NCBI GenBank assembly: GCA_022457065.1
Contig: JAJGBQ010000005.1
Coordinates: forward strand, 2,480,001-2,544,000
DNA length: 64,000 bases
DNA from: Curvularia sp. ZM96
Taxonomy: Eukaryota; Ascomycota; Dothideomycetes; Pleosporales; Pleosporaceae
Direction: 5' to 3'
The notes beneath the pieces are model-generated. The model worked only from the letters and a program-made list of their open reading frames with translations. It ran no database searches and had not been told where the DNA came from. Below are positions 1 through 11,771 of the stretch, in pieces; within the stretch, counting starts at the first letter, position 1, and each line of letters starts with the position of its first letter. A program made the position numbers and the translations under genes.

Positions 1-112
1 CTGGAAGGCCGCGGGTGGCATGATGGGTATGGGTGCTGGTGAGATTAAGACGGATAAGAAGAGCATTGAGGCTGCCGAGCGTGCAGGTCGCGGCGGCGTT
101 AAGGATGAGTAG
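1..112 (+). CDS. 3' end of an unidentified protein gene (partial)
   Basis: The reading frame beginning at base 2 stays open for 36 codons and ends at TAG (110-112). The encoded tail is rich in Gly, Met and Ala and then becomes charged, ending in VKDE. The start and most of the gene lie outside the window. I do not recognise the family. That it is coding rests only on the open frame, its protein-like composition and the typical 3' region that follows. Confidence 0.5.
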   Translation, partial: WKAAGGMMGMGAGEIKTDKKSIEAAERAGRGGVKDE

Positions 113-1371
113 ATTTGGGATGAGGGATATCATTATGAGAAGGTTTCTCCTTCGGGCATGTGAATTAACGGCTTCTATCACGGAAGCAGGCGGATGACGT
201 AGGGCCCTTTTCCTCAACCTATTTGTATAACACACATGAATATTCTAGCCTTTGGTTATCCCTTTTTCTCCCTCCCTGTGATTTGTGCACTGTGTGTATG
301 GCACCCTTCTGAATGCGTAGTAAGACATGGCATGCAATAGATAAAGCAAGTTAAACGTCTCCCCGCATATTCGCATCAGGCGCCACGTTTACGTCGGCCC
401 TCTCTCTCTCTTTCTTTCTTTCTTTTTCCGCCACAACGCTACGTCAAGAGACAAGTTCGAAAAGTATTCACAAGTCTATATTGCTCATTTCTATTACCAT
501 TGTCTATGGTCATAACTCGTAGTAAAACATTTACAACACAGAATGAAAAATTCCCAAATGAGCACATTGTCCATGATGACCCGCGTTGCTGATAGATATT
601 ATGTTTGTCTTTTCGTTTGGGTATTCTCGACGGCATTTTATTTCCTCCTCTTCTGCTTCCCACTTAGGTACGAAGTATCCCTGTTGAATAACTCGTCAAG
701 ACGGCTGTCTTGTATGGCGGCTAGAACGATACTCGCTCTATCGTGTCTTCCTGGTGGCCACAGTTCCCAATCCTCGCGACTTGCTTAGGAGAAACGTGGG
801 TCGGTGCGGGTTCCCGAGGAACTGGGCCAGATGGTCAACTTCAATGGTAGATGAAGCAAATGGCAGCTCCAGGGTATGTGCGGAGTATAGAAATAGGCGA
901 TTTGGGAAAATTGAAGAAATATTGTGAATCGAGTTAAATGACATCGAACCGGGCGGTGGTTTTTTGGTTTGCTTTGACGCTTCATGCAGGAAGTTACTTT
1001 TTCTTGGCGTGTAGAGAAAATCAAACGGGGTATCCGTAATGGGCGGCGCGAGGTAGAACCTAAGGCGGGATAAGAAGTGTACAGCTCCTGCTCATCTTCC
1101 TTTGCCCTTTCTTGCTTTATTCTTGGTAGACCGGCTGGACTTCCGTGGTGGTAGGGGAAAATTCCGTCATGTGTAGTTGAGAAAGTCGAGGACACAGACA
1201 CATGGCATTTAACCGGCATGGAGAGTACGGGTGGCTCGCAGTCGTTGGTAGGTCGTTCCAGAATGGGAGTAATACAAATGCTTCATGTCATGTGCACTCG
1301 CCCAGACTGTTCTCGTGTATAATCAGGAACGGAAAAAGAAGAAAAGATTTTGTGTTGTGTCCTAATGCAAC
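113..1371. other. Convergent intergenic region, no gene seen
   Basis: This lies between the end of the left-edge gene and the end of the zinc-cluster regulator on the opposite strand. It should hold both 3' untranslated regions. Open frames here are short and composition-driven. The only structured element seen is the pyrimidine microsatellite at 401-427. Confidence 0.6.
401..427. repeat. CT/CTTT pyrimidine microsatellite
   Basis: A run of TC dinucleotides passes into TTTC tetranucleotides with no purine for 27 bases. It is a simple sequence repeat, common in fungal untranslated regions. Confidence 0.8.
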
Positions 1372-4048
1372 TCAAACTGATCCTGTCCATTCTGGAAAGT
1401 AACCGTCTTGCATCGGCATCGCAACAGGCTCGTTTTCGTAGTTGAAGGGGTCGCCCCAGAAACCCTGCTGTAGTCAGAACACGAAACACTTTTGCTGAGA
1501 TCAAATCATGATACTTACAAAATCAAAATCTGGAACGACGTTGGTGGTAGGCTGTATGTCTCCAATAATGTTATTGATGTTGTTGATGTTGATGTCGTCC
1601 CATACTGGTGCGCGATTTGAAGGGTCTTGCATCGGATTTAGCATGTTAGGCTGAGGCTGCATCAGCGGCTGGGGCTGTGTTGATAGTGTTGGCGGATCGT
1701 ATGTCATGGAGTCGGATGGAAAGGCGTAAGTGGGCATCGCTGGCATCGCTGGGTATGGTGTCGAATTGGTGTTTGACATGGTACTTAGTGGGAGCGTAGA
1801 GGTAGATGTAGGCACGGACTTTGGGGGAGTTTGGCTCAGGTATGGATTTGAAACCTGAGCTGGAGCTGGAGCCGGGGGTGGAGCTTGAGTCTGAGCCCTG
1901 GGTGATAGGCTGTGCTCAGATACAGCCTTGTCAATCATGTTCTTGACAGCCTGCCACGCCTTGGCGTTGTTGTTTTCTCGGAGAATTCGCGACATTTGTA
2001 GAGCTCGCAAAGCTCGTTGTCGATCTGGCGCGTCGAAGAGCGGATTACGCAGCTCAGACAAGATGTGCATGATAGCTTGAAAAGAAGCAATGGCACCTTG
2101 AATTGTTAGCTTCGAAGATACAGCAAGATGGGTTAATATACCAATGTGCCATTGAAAACGAGCAGCGTCAACATCAGCAGCCGCCCCATTGAGCGTTTCC
2201 ACACAACCGACAGACTTTTCGAATATCCTGAGATTGTCAATTTATGCAGACTTTGAATAAAGCTAGCCCAAGGATAGATACGTACGATCTGCGAATGTCA
2301 TCTGAGAAGACTGCCTCGCGATAAGCGCGTGGTATACGGAGCCAGAACAGCAAGTAAGCGCGCCATTCCAGCAGTGAAGCCAAACCCAGAGTCAATCGTT
2401 CCATGGGTATCTCGGGGTTAAGAAAGTGCAAGTACTTCTGATGGGTTTCTTCGTGTACTTCGTCGAGCATGACTTTAATCTGGTCGTAGAGGTCTCGCAA
2501 TTCCTGGGCAGGGTCCGGTCGAGAGGTTCCATGAAGCCCGGAATCTAGCACCCTTCGTTCTAGACGATACGTGCTCTGGACTATGCGCCGCAGTGCTCGC
2601 ATGCCGTTGAATCGCACAAGTTGAAATGTCATGGTCGTAAATTTCTGTTCGTTGTATGGGGCTGGACCCGGACTCGCCCCATCGACAAGATCTTCGTCGT
2701 CGATGTTCCGTGGGAATAGCGTGGTATAGAAGTCCTCGGTTATGCTCGGCTCCTGACCTTTACACTCAGCTGCACGAAACTCCAGATGGCCAAGTTGATG
2801 CCACATGCGACGGCGCTGTTCAATAGTGAGGGCATCCATGGATCCTGTGGGGAACAAGGACGGGTCCCTGTGTAAGCCCTGATTGAGGGCGATTCGGAAA
2901 GCTATGCCGATCAAGACCCAAGCTTTGCCTGAAATCGATGTCAGCTTGATATTCCAACAAATCTTCAATGAGCCTACCCATGTCTTCCTCTCTTGTGATA
3001 CAGGTCAGCCATAGCACGAAGCCTTGGAATATCTCAAGGCTGGACGTTGTCAGATAATTTTCTCGGGCGAGGGATATTTCAACACCCAGCTGGAACCGGT
3101 CCAAAAGGGCTTCCTTGGTATCGCCGAATCTATTTTGGACAACCTTTGGAGGCAACGAATTGATGGCAGAGAAGTAGATGGCATAGGCAATGGGATGTGT
3201 TTCACGGTTATAGTGGGAGAATTTCCGCAGGATTGTCGGTCTATGTGTGATCCTCACAAGCGGATCTACATTGGCGAAATAGACATCTAGGAGGGTATCG
3301 CGGTGCTCTTGTGTGCTGGGTAGTAATTGCTCAAGATTTGAGCCTGCGCCTGCGCGGCCCAAAGATAGCAGATCGACCAGACTGCTTTGTGGGACTTCTT
3401 TCCTCTCCTCATCGGTCTTATCGCCAAGTAGTGCCTTGATGTCTTGGATCTAGTAAGCGTCAGCATATGCGCATCGCACGCTTGCTCCAAACAATATGCA
3501 GACACGAAAATGACAAACAGTATGCGTACCTCATCAGCAAGTAATGCAAAATGCAGGGAAGAGACGAATTGAGATTGTCCCCCATTCAGCAAAAGAGTAC
3601 CATCACCATCGTCGGAAGTGATACCAGCTCCATGAGAAGTCTGACTAGTAGACGACGGGGTCGAAGCATCCACCTCTTTTCTCTCAAAGTCTGCGCTGGA
3701 CCGCACAGATGATACTGCAGTGTTCGCCTGTCCAGCGACCGCCTTCTCCAAAAGATACTCGAGTCGATCCAGTCGCGCTTGTACATCACTACTTCTTCCG
3801 CCCTTGACACTGTTGGCTAGGGTAGCTTTGGATATTCTCCCAGTAGCAGTCGTTGGCTGGACCTGATCTGTCCAAGTGCAGACGTGGTTTCCGCGGGTAC
3901 AGGAGCCACAGACGGGATGAACATGGTCGCATTTGACTTTCCTTCGCCGGCACGTCAAGCAAGATGAAATCACTCGTGGGCGGCCGCCGCCTGGCTTGCC
4001 CGTGGAGCCTGGCGAGTGGGCTGATGGGCCGACTTTGGATTCGACCAT
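1372..4048 (-). CDS. Zn2Cys6 fungal-specific transcription factor
   Basis: This encodes a binuclear zinc-cluster DNA-binding regulator, expected to act in the nucleus. Residues 30-57 form the complete cluster C-x2-C-x6-C-x6-C-x2-C-x6-C with the basic RRRKVK segment. A fungal_trans-type regulatory domain follows (region around YFANVDPLVRITHRPTIL and REEDMGKAWVLIGIAFR), then a Pro/Gln-rich tail typical of activation regions. Five exons: 4048-3530, 3449-2978, 2928-2286, 2227-1519 and 1467-1372; introns of 80, 49, 58 and 51 nt all have GT/AG ends and the phases agree, giving 812 aa. The last 51-nt intron matters: reading through it gives a premature stop, whereas splicing adds an acidic/aromatic C-terminus (FWGDPFNYENEP). 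An in-frame ATG at 4225 would add 59 residues; 4048 was chosen because the cluster then sits near the N-terminus, as is usual. It is divergent from the aldehyde dehydrogenase at 5161, a possible target. Confidence 0.88.
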
Positions 4049-5160
4049 GACCGAATAAAAGTGAAGGGATGTCTTCACGAAATGCCCAAAGTTTTCAAGA
4101 GCGGCCGGCGGTGGTGGGTCGGTGGACGGGGAAGAATTGGCCCCGCTGCGCCGGGTGAGGTTGGCATGCAAATGCTGCCCCACTTGCGTATCGGCGTTGC
4201 CCAACTGGGCACTAGCTTTCATCATGAGGCTCCTGAGACGGTGCCGAGAACATGTGGAAGCTCGAATGATATTTTCGAGCGTTGCATTTCACCCGCATCC
4301 CCCTGGGCCCTGATCGCCGCGGCGATGGCGTCACACTCCTCATGTCCGTTGGTACTTCTATCGAGTCCGCTGTTGTTACAACAGTTCGTAGTCACTCTTG
4401 GGTTCAGCTCTCCAACATGCAGTATGATCTTGGTTCGAGCAGAAGCGGTGTGCGCCATTTTATCCACGAAATCAACCTTGAACGTTTCTTTGTAGCATGA
4501 CCACCGCGGTCTTTGTGCATTTACCACCGTTGCAAATTCTTAAGTCCGGAATCGTAGCACGGATATACGATAGCACATACCTTGTAATCTTTTGGTCTTT
4601 GTCCAAGACGTTGTATCTGAAAGAGAACAACGGAGATAAAGTCGTGTTTCGTCCGCGGCTGGTCCGACATAACCTGTCTGGCGCGAAGGGCGGAACTCCC
4701 TTTGCGAATTTTTGAATGCCTATTCAGAATTATGCACAGCATGCTGACTGGAGGGAAAAGCAACCGAATACCACATGCCTGCAGTTTACATCACCCCTTT
4801 CAGGAAGGAATTGGAGGAAGAATCGATTCTATTGGCTCATACGTGGCTGGCGCTATTCCCGATCAGTACTAGATTTCATTACACCGAGTGGAATTCCGCT
4901 ACCCCTCCGTTGTATCTGGTACGGACCAACTAATCAGTGCACTTAGCTGAGGAGCAGTTGTGGCTATGCCCCATCTGGTTTTTACGTGATCACTCAGCGA
5001 AGTTGTCCGCAGCGGGAGTATAGTTGAAGAATAAGTATATAACTGTGGTGTTCGTGGGAAGAAGAGATGCCTCAAACACTCGACTTGCAGCTTATCCAGA
5101 GCAAAAACTCCAAACTCCAAACTCCAAACTCCAAACATCTCAATACACACATTGGTTACA
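4049..5160. promoter_or_regulatory. Divergent promoter region between regulator and aldehyde dehydrogenase
   Basis: About 1.1 kb separates two divergent genes and must contain both promoters and 5' leaders. A short direct repeat of the unit ACTCCAA/ACTCCAA occurs just upstream of the dehydrogenase ATG (5107-5136). The segment 4049-4225 could be coding if the regulator starts at the upstream ATG. No specific binding site was identified. Confidence 0.5.
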
Positions 5161-6818
5161 ATGGTTCAAAAGGGACTCTTCATCAACAACGAAGTACGAG
5201 AAACCCGGGCATCGACACATGTTCTTCTTCTACCATGCTAATTCTGCTAGTATGTCAACTCGACATCTGAGGAGCGTCTGACAATTTACTCGCCTCATGA
5301 TGAATCTCTGGTCTTGGACGGTATTCAGGTGGCCTCTCTAGCCGACGTTGATAAGGCTGTTGCAGCCGCCCGCAAGGCCTATGAAGGCGAGTGGGCCACA
5401 TGGTCAGCCCAACAGCGTACCGATGTCATGAATCGCTTTGCAGACTTGCTTGACAAGAACGCGGCGGAACTTGCAATTTGGGAGGCTAAGAGTATGGGTC
5501 AACCGGTTGGAGTCACTCAATTCATGTACGGGTTTGCGTCAAGCGCTTTCCGTTACAACGCCGGCTGGACAAACAAGATTCCTGGCGAGCAATGGCCTGA
5601 AGAGAATGGCATTTACAAAGTATGTTTAGTCTCAGGTTTCCTTTCTCAGTCTTCTTAGAAACATTGCTAATGCAGACTTAGATTGTCCAGTATGAACCGA
5701 TTGGAGTGTGTGCAGGCATTGGAGCTTGGAATGGCGCCCCGCTCTTCTTTGCTCTCAAAGTCGCTCCCGCTTTAGCCGCTGGATGTACGATAGTTTACAA
5801 GCCGTCCGAAAAAAGTCCAATTGGAGTCATGCAACTGGGAGAGCTGGTCAAGGAGGCCGGTTTCCCCGCTGGTGTAATCAATATCGTTACTGGAGATGGG
5901 AGAGTAGGCGCTGCAATGGCTAGTCATATGGGTATTGACAAGATTAGCTTTACGGGCTCCGTGCCCGCAGGAAAGAAGGTCCAGGAACTTGCGGCGAAGA
6001 GGTATGTTACTAAAAAGATACGGAGACGTCTAGAATACTCACACACCTCTAGCAATCTCAAACGCGTCACCCTCGAGCTTGGTGGAAAATCGCCATCCCT
6101 GATCTTTGCAGATGCAGACATTGAAAACGCCCTTCAGCACCACAGCCAAGCCTTCTTGATGAACAGCGGTCAAGCCTGCATCGCAGCAAGCCGTACCTTT
6201 GTACACGAAGATATTGTTGACGAGTTTGTCAAGCAACTTAAAGTGCATTTCGAACAACTCAGTAACGCCATGGGACACCCAGAGAAGCCAGAGACTTTGT
6301 ACGGTCCCTTGGCTGACGACAAGCAATTTGCGCGCGTCATGGAGTATCTCGAGATAGGCAAGAAGGAGGCCTCGCTCCTCACGGGTGGAACGAGAAAAGG
6401 CACCAGCGGTTTCTATGTTGAGCCAACCATCTTCCTCAACCCCTCGGACGACGCGCGCATATACCGCGAAGAGATTTTCGGGCCGGTCATCACCATTCGC
6501 ACATTCAAGACGGAAGAAGAAGGTATCCGCATGGCGAATGATACAGACTATGGCCTGTCGGCTTGCGTCTTCACGGCTTCGATCCCCCGTGCCCTACGCA
6601 TTGCGAAGAAGATTAATTCGGGTATGGTGAACATCAATACGTCACAGCAGGGTGCGGTGGAGGCGCCCTTTGGTGGCTCCAAGCAGAGTGGGCTTGGCAG
6701 GGAATGCGGGAGGATGGGCCTGATGAACTATCTGGAAGCCAAGACCATTTGCATCAAGTAAGTATCGCTGGTTTGCCTCGAAAACGACGGACTAACGAGT
6801 AATAGTATGAATGTGTGA
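5161..6818 (+). CDS. NAD(P)+-dependent aldehyde dehydrogenase
   Basis: This enzyme oxidises an aldehyde to the acid (ALDH superfamily, probably cytosolic as no targeting peptide is seen). Five exons: 5161-5193, 5251-5619, 5682-6001, 6053-6757 and 6806-6818; introns of 57, 62, 51 and 48 nt; 479 aa, a normal ALDH length. The catalytic cysteine lies in NSGQACIAASR and the general-base glutamate in VTLELGGKSP; the cofactor-site segments FTGSVPAGKKV and KPSEKSPIG are present, as is the C-terminal EAPFGGSKQSGLGRE motif. The small first and last exons were needed to restore the usual N-terminus (GLFINNEYV) and the usual ALDH ending CINMNV. Intron 3 is a multiple of three without stops, so its retention would keep the frame. 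The substrate cannot be told; the divergent zinc-cluster regulator suggests an inducible catabolic role (inference). Confidence 0.93.
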
Positions 6819-8024
6819 GTAGCGGGTGCAAGCTGACGAACGGTGTTGGTGAGATATGCTTTTGAGAATGGGCTGGGCATAGCGTTTTGTGTCACATACT
6901 ATTTCCTACAGTCTATAGAGATCAGCAAATCAGAATTTTTCCACTGTCAGTACCTAATCTTCCTTGGCTCGGACTTTGTTTGTACGAGGAAACGTGTTCT
7001 CTCTTCTTTTTTTTCCTTCTGGAATACACCTACGTTTGCAGGTCCGAACACAATTGGCGCTTTGGTGCGGTCGTAGACAGAGCAAGGAGTGGTCCGTAAA
7101 CAGCAAAAGGAACGAGTATTGCTATCTGCCGTTATCATCAGCTCCGACGCGAGCGTGTCGGTGTAGAAAGAATGTTTCGTGGAGGCTGCTCAATGGTTGC
7201 TCGCCCAAGTCCATGCTCTTACTGCGCTGTGTCACTGACCACAACTCATCTTTTCTCTTCTGCAATTCGAGCCGGTTAATAGACGTATGTATAACAAGGC
7301 GACATGGCGCATTGGGATAATTACAGGCCGGTCAGTGGGATGCGCCCAAAGCTAATTAACTGGGCCGCAGGCGTTGCGTGGGGACCGGTTCTAGTAGTAG
7401 TGGCTGATCCTCGGTCTAATTGTTGAGCTGAGAGTCCAGGAATGGAGCTTGTGAGCGACAAGACACGATGTCACCGGCCTGTCGTATGCAGGACAAGACG
7501 AGGGCATCCCCCCGGCACGTGGGTTGAGTGGCCGGCGTGGTGGCAGGTCAGTGGAGCCAAACCAGGCTAGGCAAGCGAGTGACGCCCAGCCTCTCCCGCC
7601 GCCGTCGCCGCCTGCATGCCGGTATGCATCTGGCTGGGCCGTCACACGTCACTGGTGTGTGAATGCACAGCTCGTCCCCTCACTTTCTCATCTGACTGGT
7701 TGACAGCGAACCGCCAGGCTTTCGTCTGGCCGCGAGGTTGGGACCGAGGAGCTGCACCAAGCTTGGTTTCGCGATGGCCTCGTCCTTGCTTGCGGAGGGC
7801 TTGCCCCAACAATGCCTCCAACTCCATCCGTGCTCTCCCTTCCAAGATTCTCCAGCCTCCAGTGGCCCCGCTGAAACCTTCGCCAGCTGACCTGGGCTGC
7901 AACTGCGACGCCGGTTTAATATCTCGGAAGCATACAGCAATCGCCCAAACAGTCTCGCCGCCCGCGCCATTGTCTCTGAGCACATACTTGCAAACGCCTA
8001 CCAAAATGCTCGCCCTCTCTTGAC
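6819..8024. other. Intergenic region, no gene seen
   Basis: This is the 3' region of the aldehyde dehydrogenase and the promoter of the next plus-strand gene. It is GC-rich towards 7.5-8.0 kb. The open frames there overlap one another on both strands and have no recognisable domain. Confidence 0.55.
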
Positions 8025-9588
8025 ATGGCCACTCTATCTCCCGGTGCGTGTGGTGCGCATTGGAGCTGTTGGGGCATAGCCTGCTAACCTGGTCGCATCA
8101 CAGACGTCCGCGACTCTACTCTAAAGTCGCTCAAGCTAACCTGCCCCTCCGCTGAGGTCATTGAAGATCCACCATCTCCATCCTCCGACGATATGCCGTC
8201 CAACGAGCAGCAAGGCTACCCATTTCCCGAAGTGGGCGACGAGTGGTCGGACGAGGAGGTCCTGATCCCTAGGCAGAGGCGAAAGACGCAGTATATTCCG
8301 CCATTGATGTTTGAAAAGATTACGGCGACTTCAGCAGAGTCGTCTTCTGATGATTCGAGTTCACCATCGCGTTCGCCTCGTCCCCAGCGGTCAGGCGCGA
8401 AAGCCAGCCCAAATGTGCCTCTCAAGAGCCCCTCGCGACAGAGCACATCGCGCGGAAATAGTCAAGATGAGCTGGTACAGCGCTTCTACCAGCTGACAAA
8501 AGAGCGCGACGCGCTGAGGAAGGAGCTACAGCGAAAAAGCATGGGCGTCAATGGCACGTCTGGAAGAGGCTCCAGGCTATACAGGTCAGAGGAGGAAACA
8601 CTGATAGACGAACTACTTGCGCTGCGGCATGAGATACGCATGTGGAGCGAAGAGTATTTCTCTGGTCCTATTAAAACCTCAAGCAAGCGGCCCTATCTTC
8701 ACAGAGCGAGAGAGCTTTTTGGGAACCTCACGGACAACTACCAGGTCTACCTGAAGGATCCGGAGGACCGGCCACTTCTAATACAAGCATACGTATGGAT
8801 GCGGCTACAACAAAAGATATTCAACAATTGGCAAAAAGGCAGCGGATATGTCTGGGCGGGAAAACTAGGTGACAAGAAACTGCGTGATATCAACGATACG
8901 CTGCGAAAGGGTAATAGGATCCTGGCGAAAGCTGTGCTTGCTGTTTGATATGCGAAACTAACGGTGCGCAGCTGTCAAGAATGAAGCAGAAGCAGCAGAA
9001 TACCACCGATGGCGGTCACTGACCGTTAATCTTCTTGTTCCACAAATCGATGGCAAATGGCGCCCTACTTTTGACGCAACACCAGTGCTAAAACAAATAT
9101 CCCGCTTCTGCAGCCGCATGCGCCGCAAACTGCGCCCGTGGTCGACACGATCACTTAGTGCTGGAAAAGAGCAACTCGGCACGATAGTCTCAGCGTCTGT
9201 AGCACTAGATCTCAAGATGAAGCGCCAACTAGCTGACTACCGCTTCGTGACTTTTACTGGTGGCAAGAAAGACCAGTACTGGGGATATGGCTTCTATGAT
9301 AGTGAAATGGAAGACGTTTTTGATGACGACTCGGATGACATGGGCGGGGGATACAGCAGCAACGAAAATTCAAGAGGTCGAAGAGTCGAACTGGCGCTTG
9401 CCCCCGCACTTGAAAGATGCGGAAACGCAAATGGTCACGTCTTTGACCAAAGTTTCGTCATGGTCAAGGCAGATGTCAGTTGCAAGAGACTGGAGAAGCG
9501 AAAGCAGCAGCCGAGGTCAAGAGCCGGCGGGAGTACCGCAGGTGGGAGACGCGGCAAGAAGGGCTTCGGTGGCTTCTGGGGCCGGTAG
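8025..9588 (+). CDS. Fungal protein of unknown function with coiled-coil segment
   Basis: Exons 8025-8043, 8104-8910 and 8972-9588; introns of 60 and 61 nt with good branch sites (GCTAACC, AACTAAC). The 19-nt first exon supplies the start ATG. The N-terminal third is acidic and Ser-rich. A short heptad-like helix follows (RFYQLTKERDALRKELQRK), then an alpha-helical conserved-looking core (around RLQQKIFNNWQKGSGYVW and AAEYHRWRSLTVNLLVPQIDGKWR). I do not recognise the family. The C-terminus is unsure: downstream of about 9300 the more protein-like reading shifts to frame 2 (VEESNWRLPPHLKDAETQM) and then to frame 3 (YRRWETRQEGLRWLLGPVG), ending at TGA 9636-9638. Two weak introns or two frameshifts would be required, so the simplest continuous model ending at 9588 is given. 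Confidence 0.7.
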
Positions 9589-10283
9589 GGCTTGAACTGC
9601 TCTGGTCTGCACTACCATGTTCCTCGAACGCAGCATGATGTTTATTGTTGAACGTCTCTATCAACATTGCCAACATGTTCTCATCACTTCTAGGACTCGA
9701 TTGCGGAATTACCTGCAACAAATATTGCTCTGCTTCATTTGCTTATTCGAAGCTTACTTCTGCATTGCATCGCATTGCATCATTATACCCCTTTGGTACC
9801 TTGCCTTGCCTTGGCACTCAACCTCGATGAATTTTACGCATTTTACACGTTTTCACGCAGTTTACGAATCATGTACAGTTATCCATAGCACGAATTCCCC
9901 TCCCTTGACTAATTCCAATAATCAATCTAATATAACGGCCTTGCAGAGAAACCAGTGATTCAAATCCAGTCTGCCTGATATGATATGAACAGAGTGCTTG
10001 GGACACAGTGTCGGGGGGGGGAATGGTACATTTTATCCCTCTGTAGTACTTCGACGCTGGAAGATTGTAGGCAGGGAGAGAGACGTGATATCCTGAGCAC
10101 AGAAAATTAATTTGGAAGGAAATATTTCAACAGAAATACGGCTAGATTATCTTATTGATATCCAAACTGACAACAAGTCGACATATGTCTTAATCTAACC
10201 AAACGCTTCTAGATTCCTACATTGGTACAACCATTACTATACAGCATTATCTATTATGAACACACCAGAAAAGTTATTCATGT
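9589..10283. other. Convergent intergenic region, no gene seen
   Basis: This is AT-rich 3' flanking sequence between two convergent genes. If the alternative C-terminus of the upstream gene is right, coding extends to 9638. A run of nine G residues lies at 10013-10021. Confidence 0.6.
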
Positions 10284-11771
10284 CTACTCCTCATTGGGAA
10301 CAACATGCACCTCCCAGTCAGCCCCATTGGGTCCCTTAACCTTCTCCCTGGGCTCATCCTTCAAAAACGGGCCCTGAGAATTCGTTACTTCACTCGCCAA
10401 CACACCCTTCTTCTCACCCGTGCGCAAGTACTCCAAAAAGGCTACAGACGCATCGATATACTCGTGCAGCGCTGTCCTACTATTCAGCGTCGTTCCAGAC
10501 ACCAGTTTCATAATCATGGGCACGATCAAGGGCGCATCGGTGCAAGAAGGGTGTGCGGTACCGCTCAAAGTCATGAACCAGCCTTGTTTGACGCTGTCGA
10601 TGATTTTCTTGACCACGTTGAAGTGCCAGCCTTGGTCGTAGAACTGTGTCTGCTTCTCTGTCCACTCGCCGCTCTGCATGACGAGGATGGGTACGTCGAT
10701 GTCTTTGTTGAGGGGACCAGAGCCTTTGCCGGGATCCAGGGCAATGCCGCCGTTGATGGGCATTTCCTTGGTGCCGGCTGATTTGAGTGCTTGCATGGCG
10801 CCTGTGGCGCCGTAGGAGTGACCGCTAACGGTGATTGCTGAGAGGTTCAGACGGTTCTTGAAGCCGGGTAGGGCGTTGCGGGGTGAGTCGGGCTTGAGAT
10901 TGACAACTGGAGCTTCCCCCGCGTTCAACTGCGCGAACAGCTTGATCGTCTCGCTGATTTCGGCCTCGCGGTAGTTGAGCTGCGCAGCTTTGAGATCAAG
11001 GTCCGTCATAGATGGGTTGGCTTCAAGATCCTCTAGTTTCATGTGCCAGACCTTTTCCTCTTTGCCATTGGGGTGGTGGATAATTGTGCCAGGTCCGCTT
11101 CCATCTCGATGTTCAACAGCAGCGACGACGTACCCGTGACTTGCAATGCTGCCAAGGTAGTGGGCATAACTCTGGCTCATACCGGCCATGCCGTGAGTAA
11201 AGACCATGCACGGCAAAGTACCGGAATTGCTGTCACGTTTCAATTCCATGTGCTCTTGCTCGGCAACATTCATAATCTTTTCAAAATCATCGACGCCATC
11301 GCCCAAAACACGTTGAGCGCCAGACAGAATAGGCGCATCGACAACGCCTGGGATGACTGTACTGGAACCAAAAGCCCAAAGCGCAAATGTAAAGAGCGAA
11401 GATAACCTGGGAACTCCAGCAAGTCGAGCATAGCCCTCCCCAATAAGTCCTACAGGCTGAGGTAGCCACGGTCGGGCCCATGGTCGCTGAGAAGGTGGTG
11501 CCCGAGGCAATGAAGAAGGATAGTAAAGGGTGATAGCCAGTGTATTCAACTCAAAAGCCCTGTCGCCGGTAGCTTTGAGAACTGCATCGTGAATAACTCT
11601 TTTCTTGACCTCAGTCTCGACATCTAGGATACCCACTTCATAGGGCCCAGTATATGGCGGTAGCGGCGATATGATAGGCGTCAGCAGGAAGACGAACGTG
11701 ACGAACAGTATTCCTGCAGATGTGAACATGAGGAGGCTTCGCAGCCCGAGGCGGCCTATCCGAAAAACCAT
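10284..11771 (-). CDS. Platelet-activating-factor acetylhydrolase-type phospholipase
   Basis: This is a serine esterase of the PAF-acetylhydrolase isoform II family, which removes short or oxidised acyl groups at sn-2 of phospholipids. It is a single 495-aa exon. An N-terminal hydrophobic segment (about residues 12-32, LLMFTSAGILFVTFVFLL) is a signal anchor, so it is probably membrane-tethered in the secretory pathway. The nucleophile elbow GHSYGATG lies near residue 320; candidate Asp (GIALDPG) and His (SGTAHPS) residues follow in family order. The oxyanion-side segment VFTHGMAGMSQSY and the AAVEHRDGSG segment are characteristic. The start at 11771 was chosen over a longer open frame reaching 12101 because the extra N-terminus is low-complexity and the signal anchor then begins properly. 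Confidence 0.88.
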   Translation of the reverse strand: MVFRIGRLGLRSLLMFTSAGILFVTFVFLLTPIISPLPPYTGPYEVGILDVETEVKKRVIHDAVLKATGDRAFELNTLAITLYYPSSLPRAPPSQRPWARPWLPQPVGLIGEGYARLAGVPRLSSLFTFALWAFGSSTVIPGVVDAPILSGAQRVLGDGVDDFEKIMNVAEQEHMELKRDSNSGTLPCMVFTHGMAGMSQSYAHYLGSIASHGYVVAAVEHRDGSGPGTIIHHPNGKEEKVWHMKLEDLEANPSMTDLDLKAAQLNYREAEISETIKLFAQLNAGEAPVVNLKPDSPRNALPGFKNRLNLSAITVSGHSYGATGAMQALKSAGTKEMPINGGIALDPGKGSGPLNKDIDVPILVMQSGEWTEKQTQFYDQGWHFNVVKKIIDSVKQGWFMTLSGTAHPSCTDAPLIVPMIMKLVSGTTLNSRTALHEYIDASVAFLEYLRTGEKKGVLASEVTNSQGPFLKDEPREKVKGPNGADWEVHVVPNEE

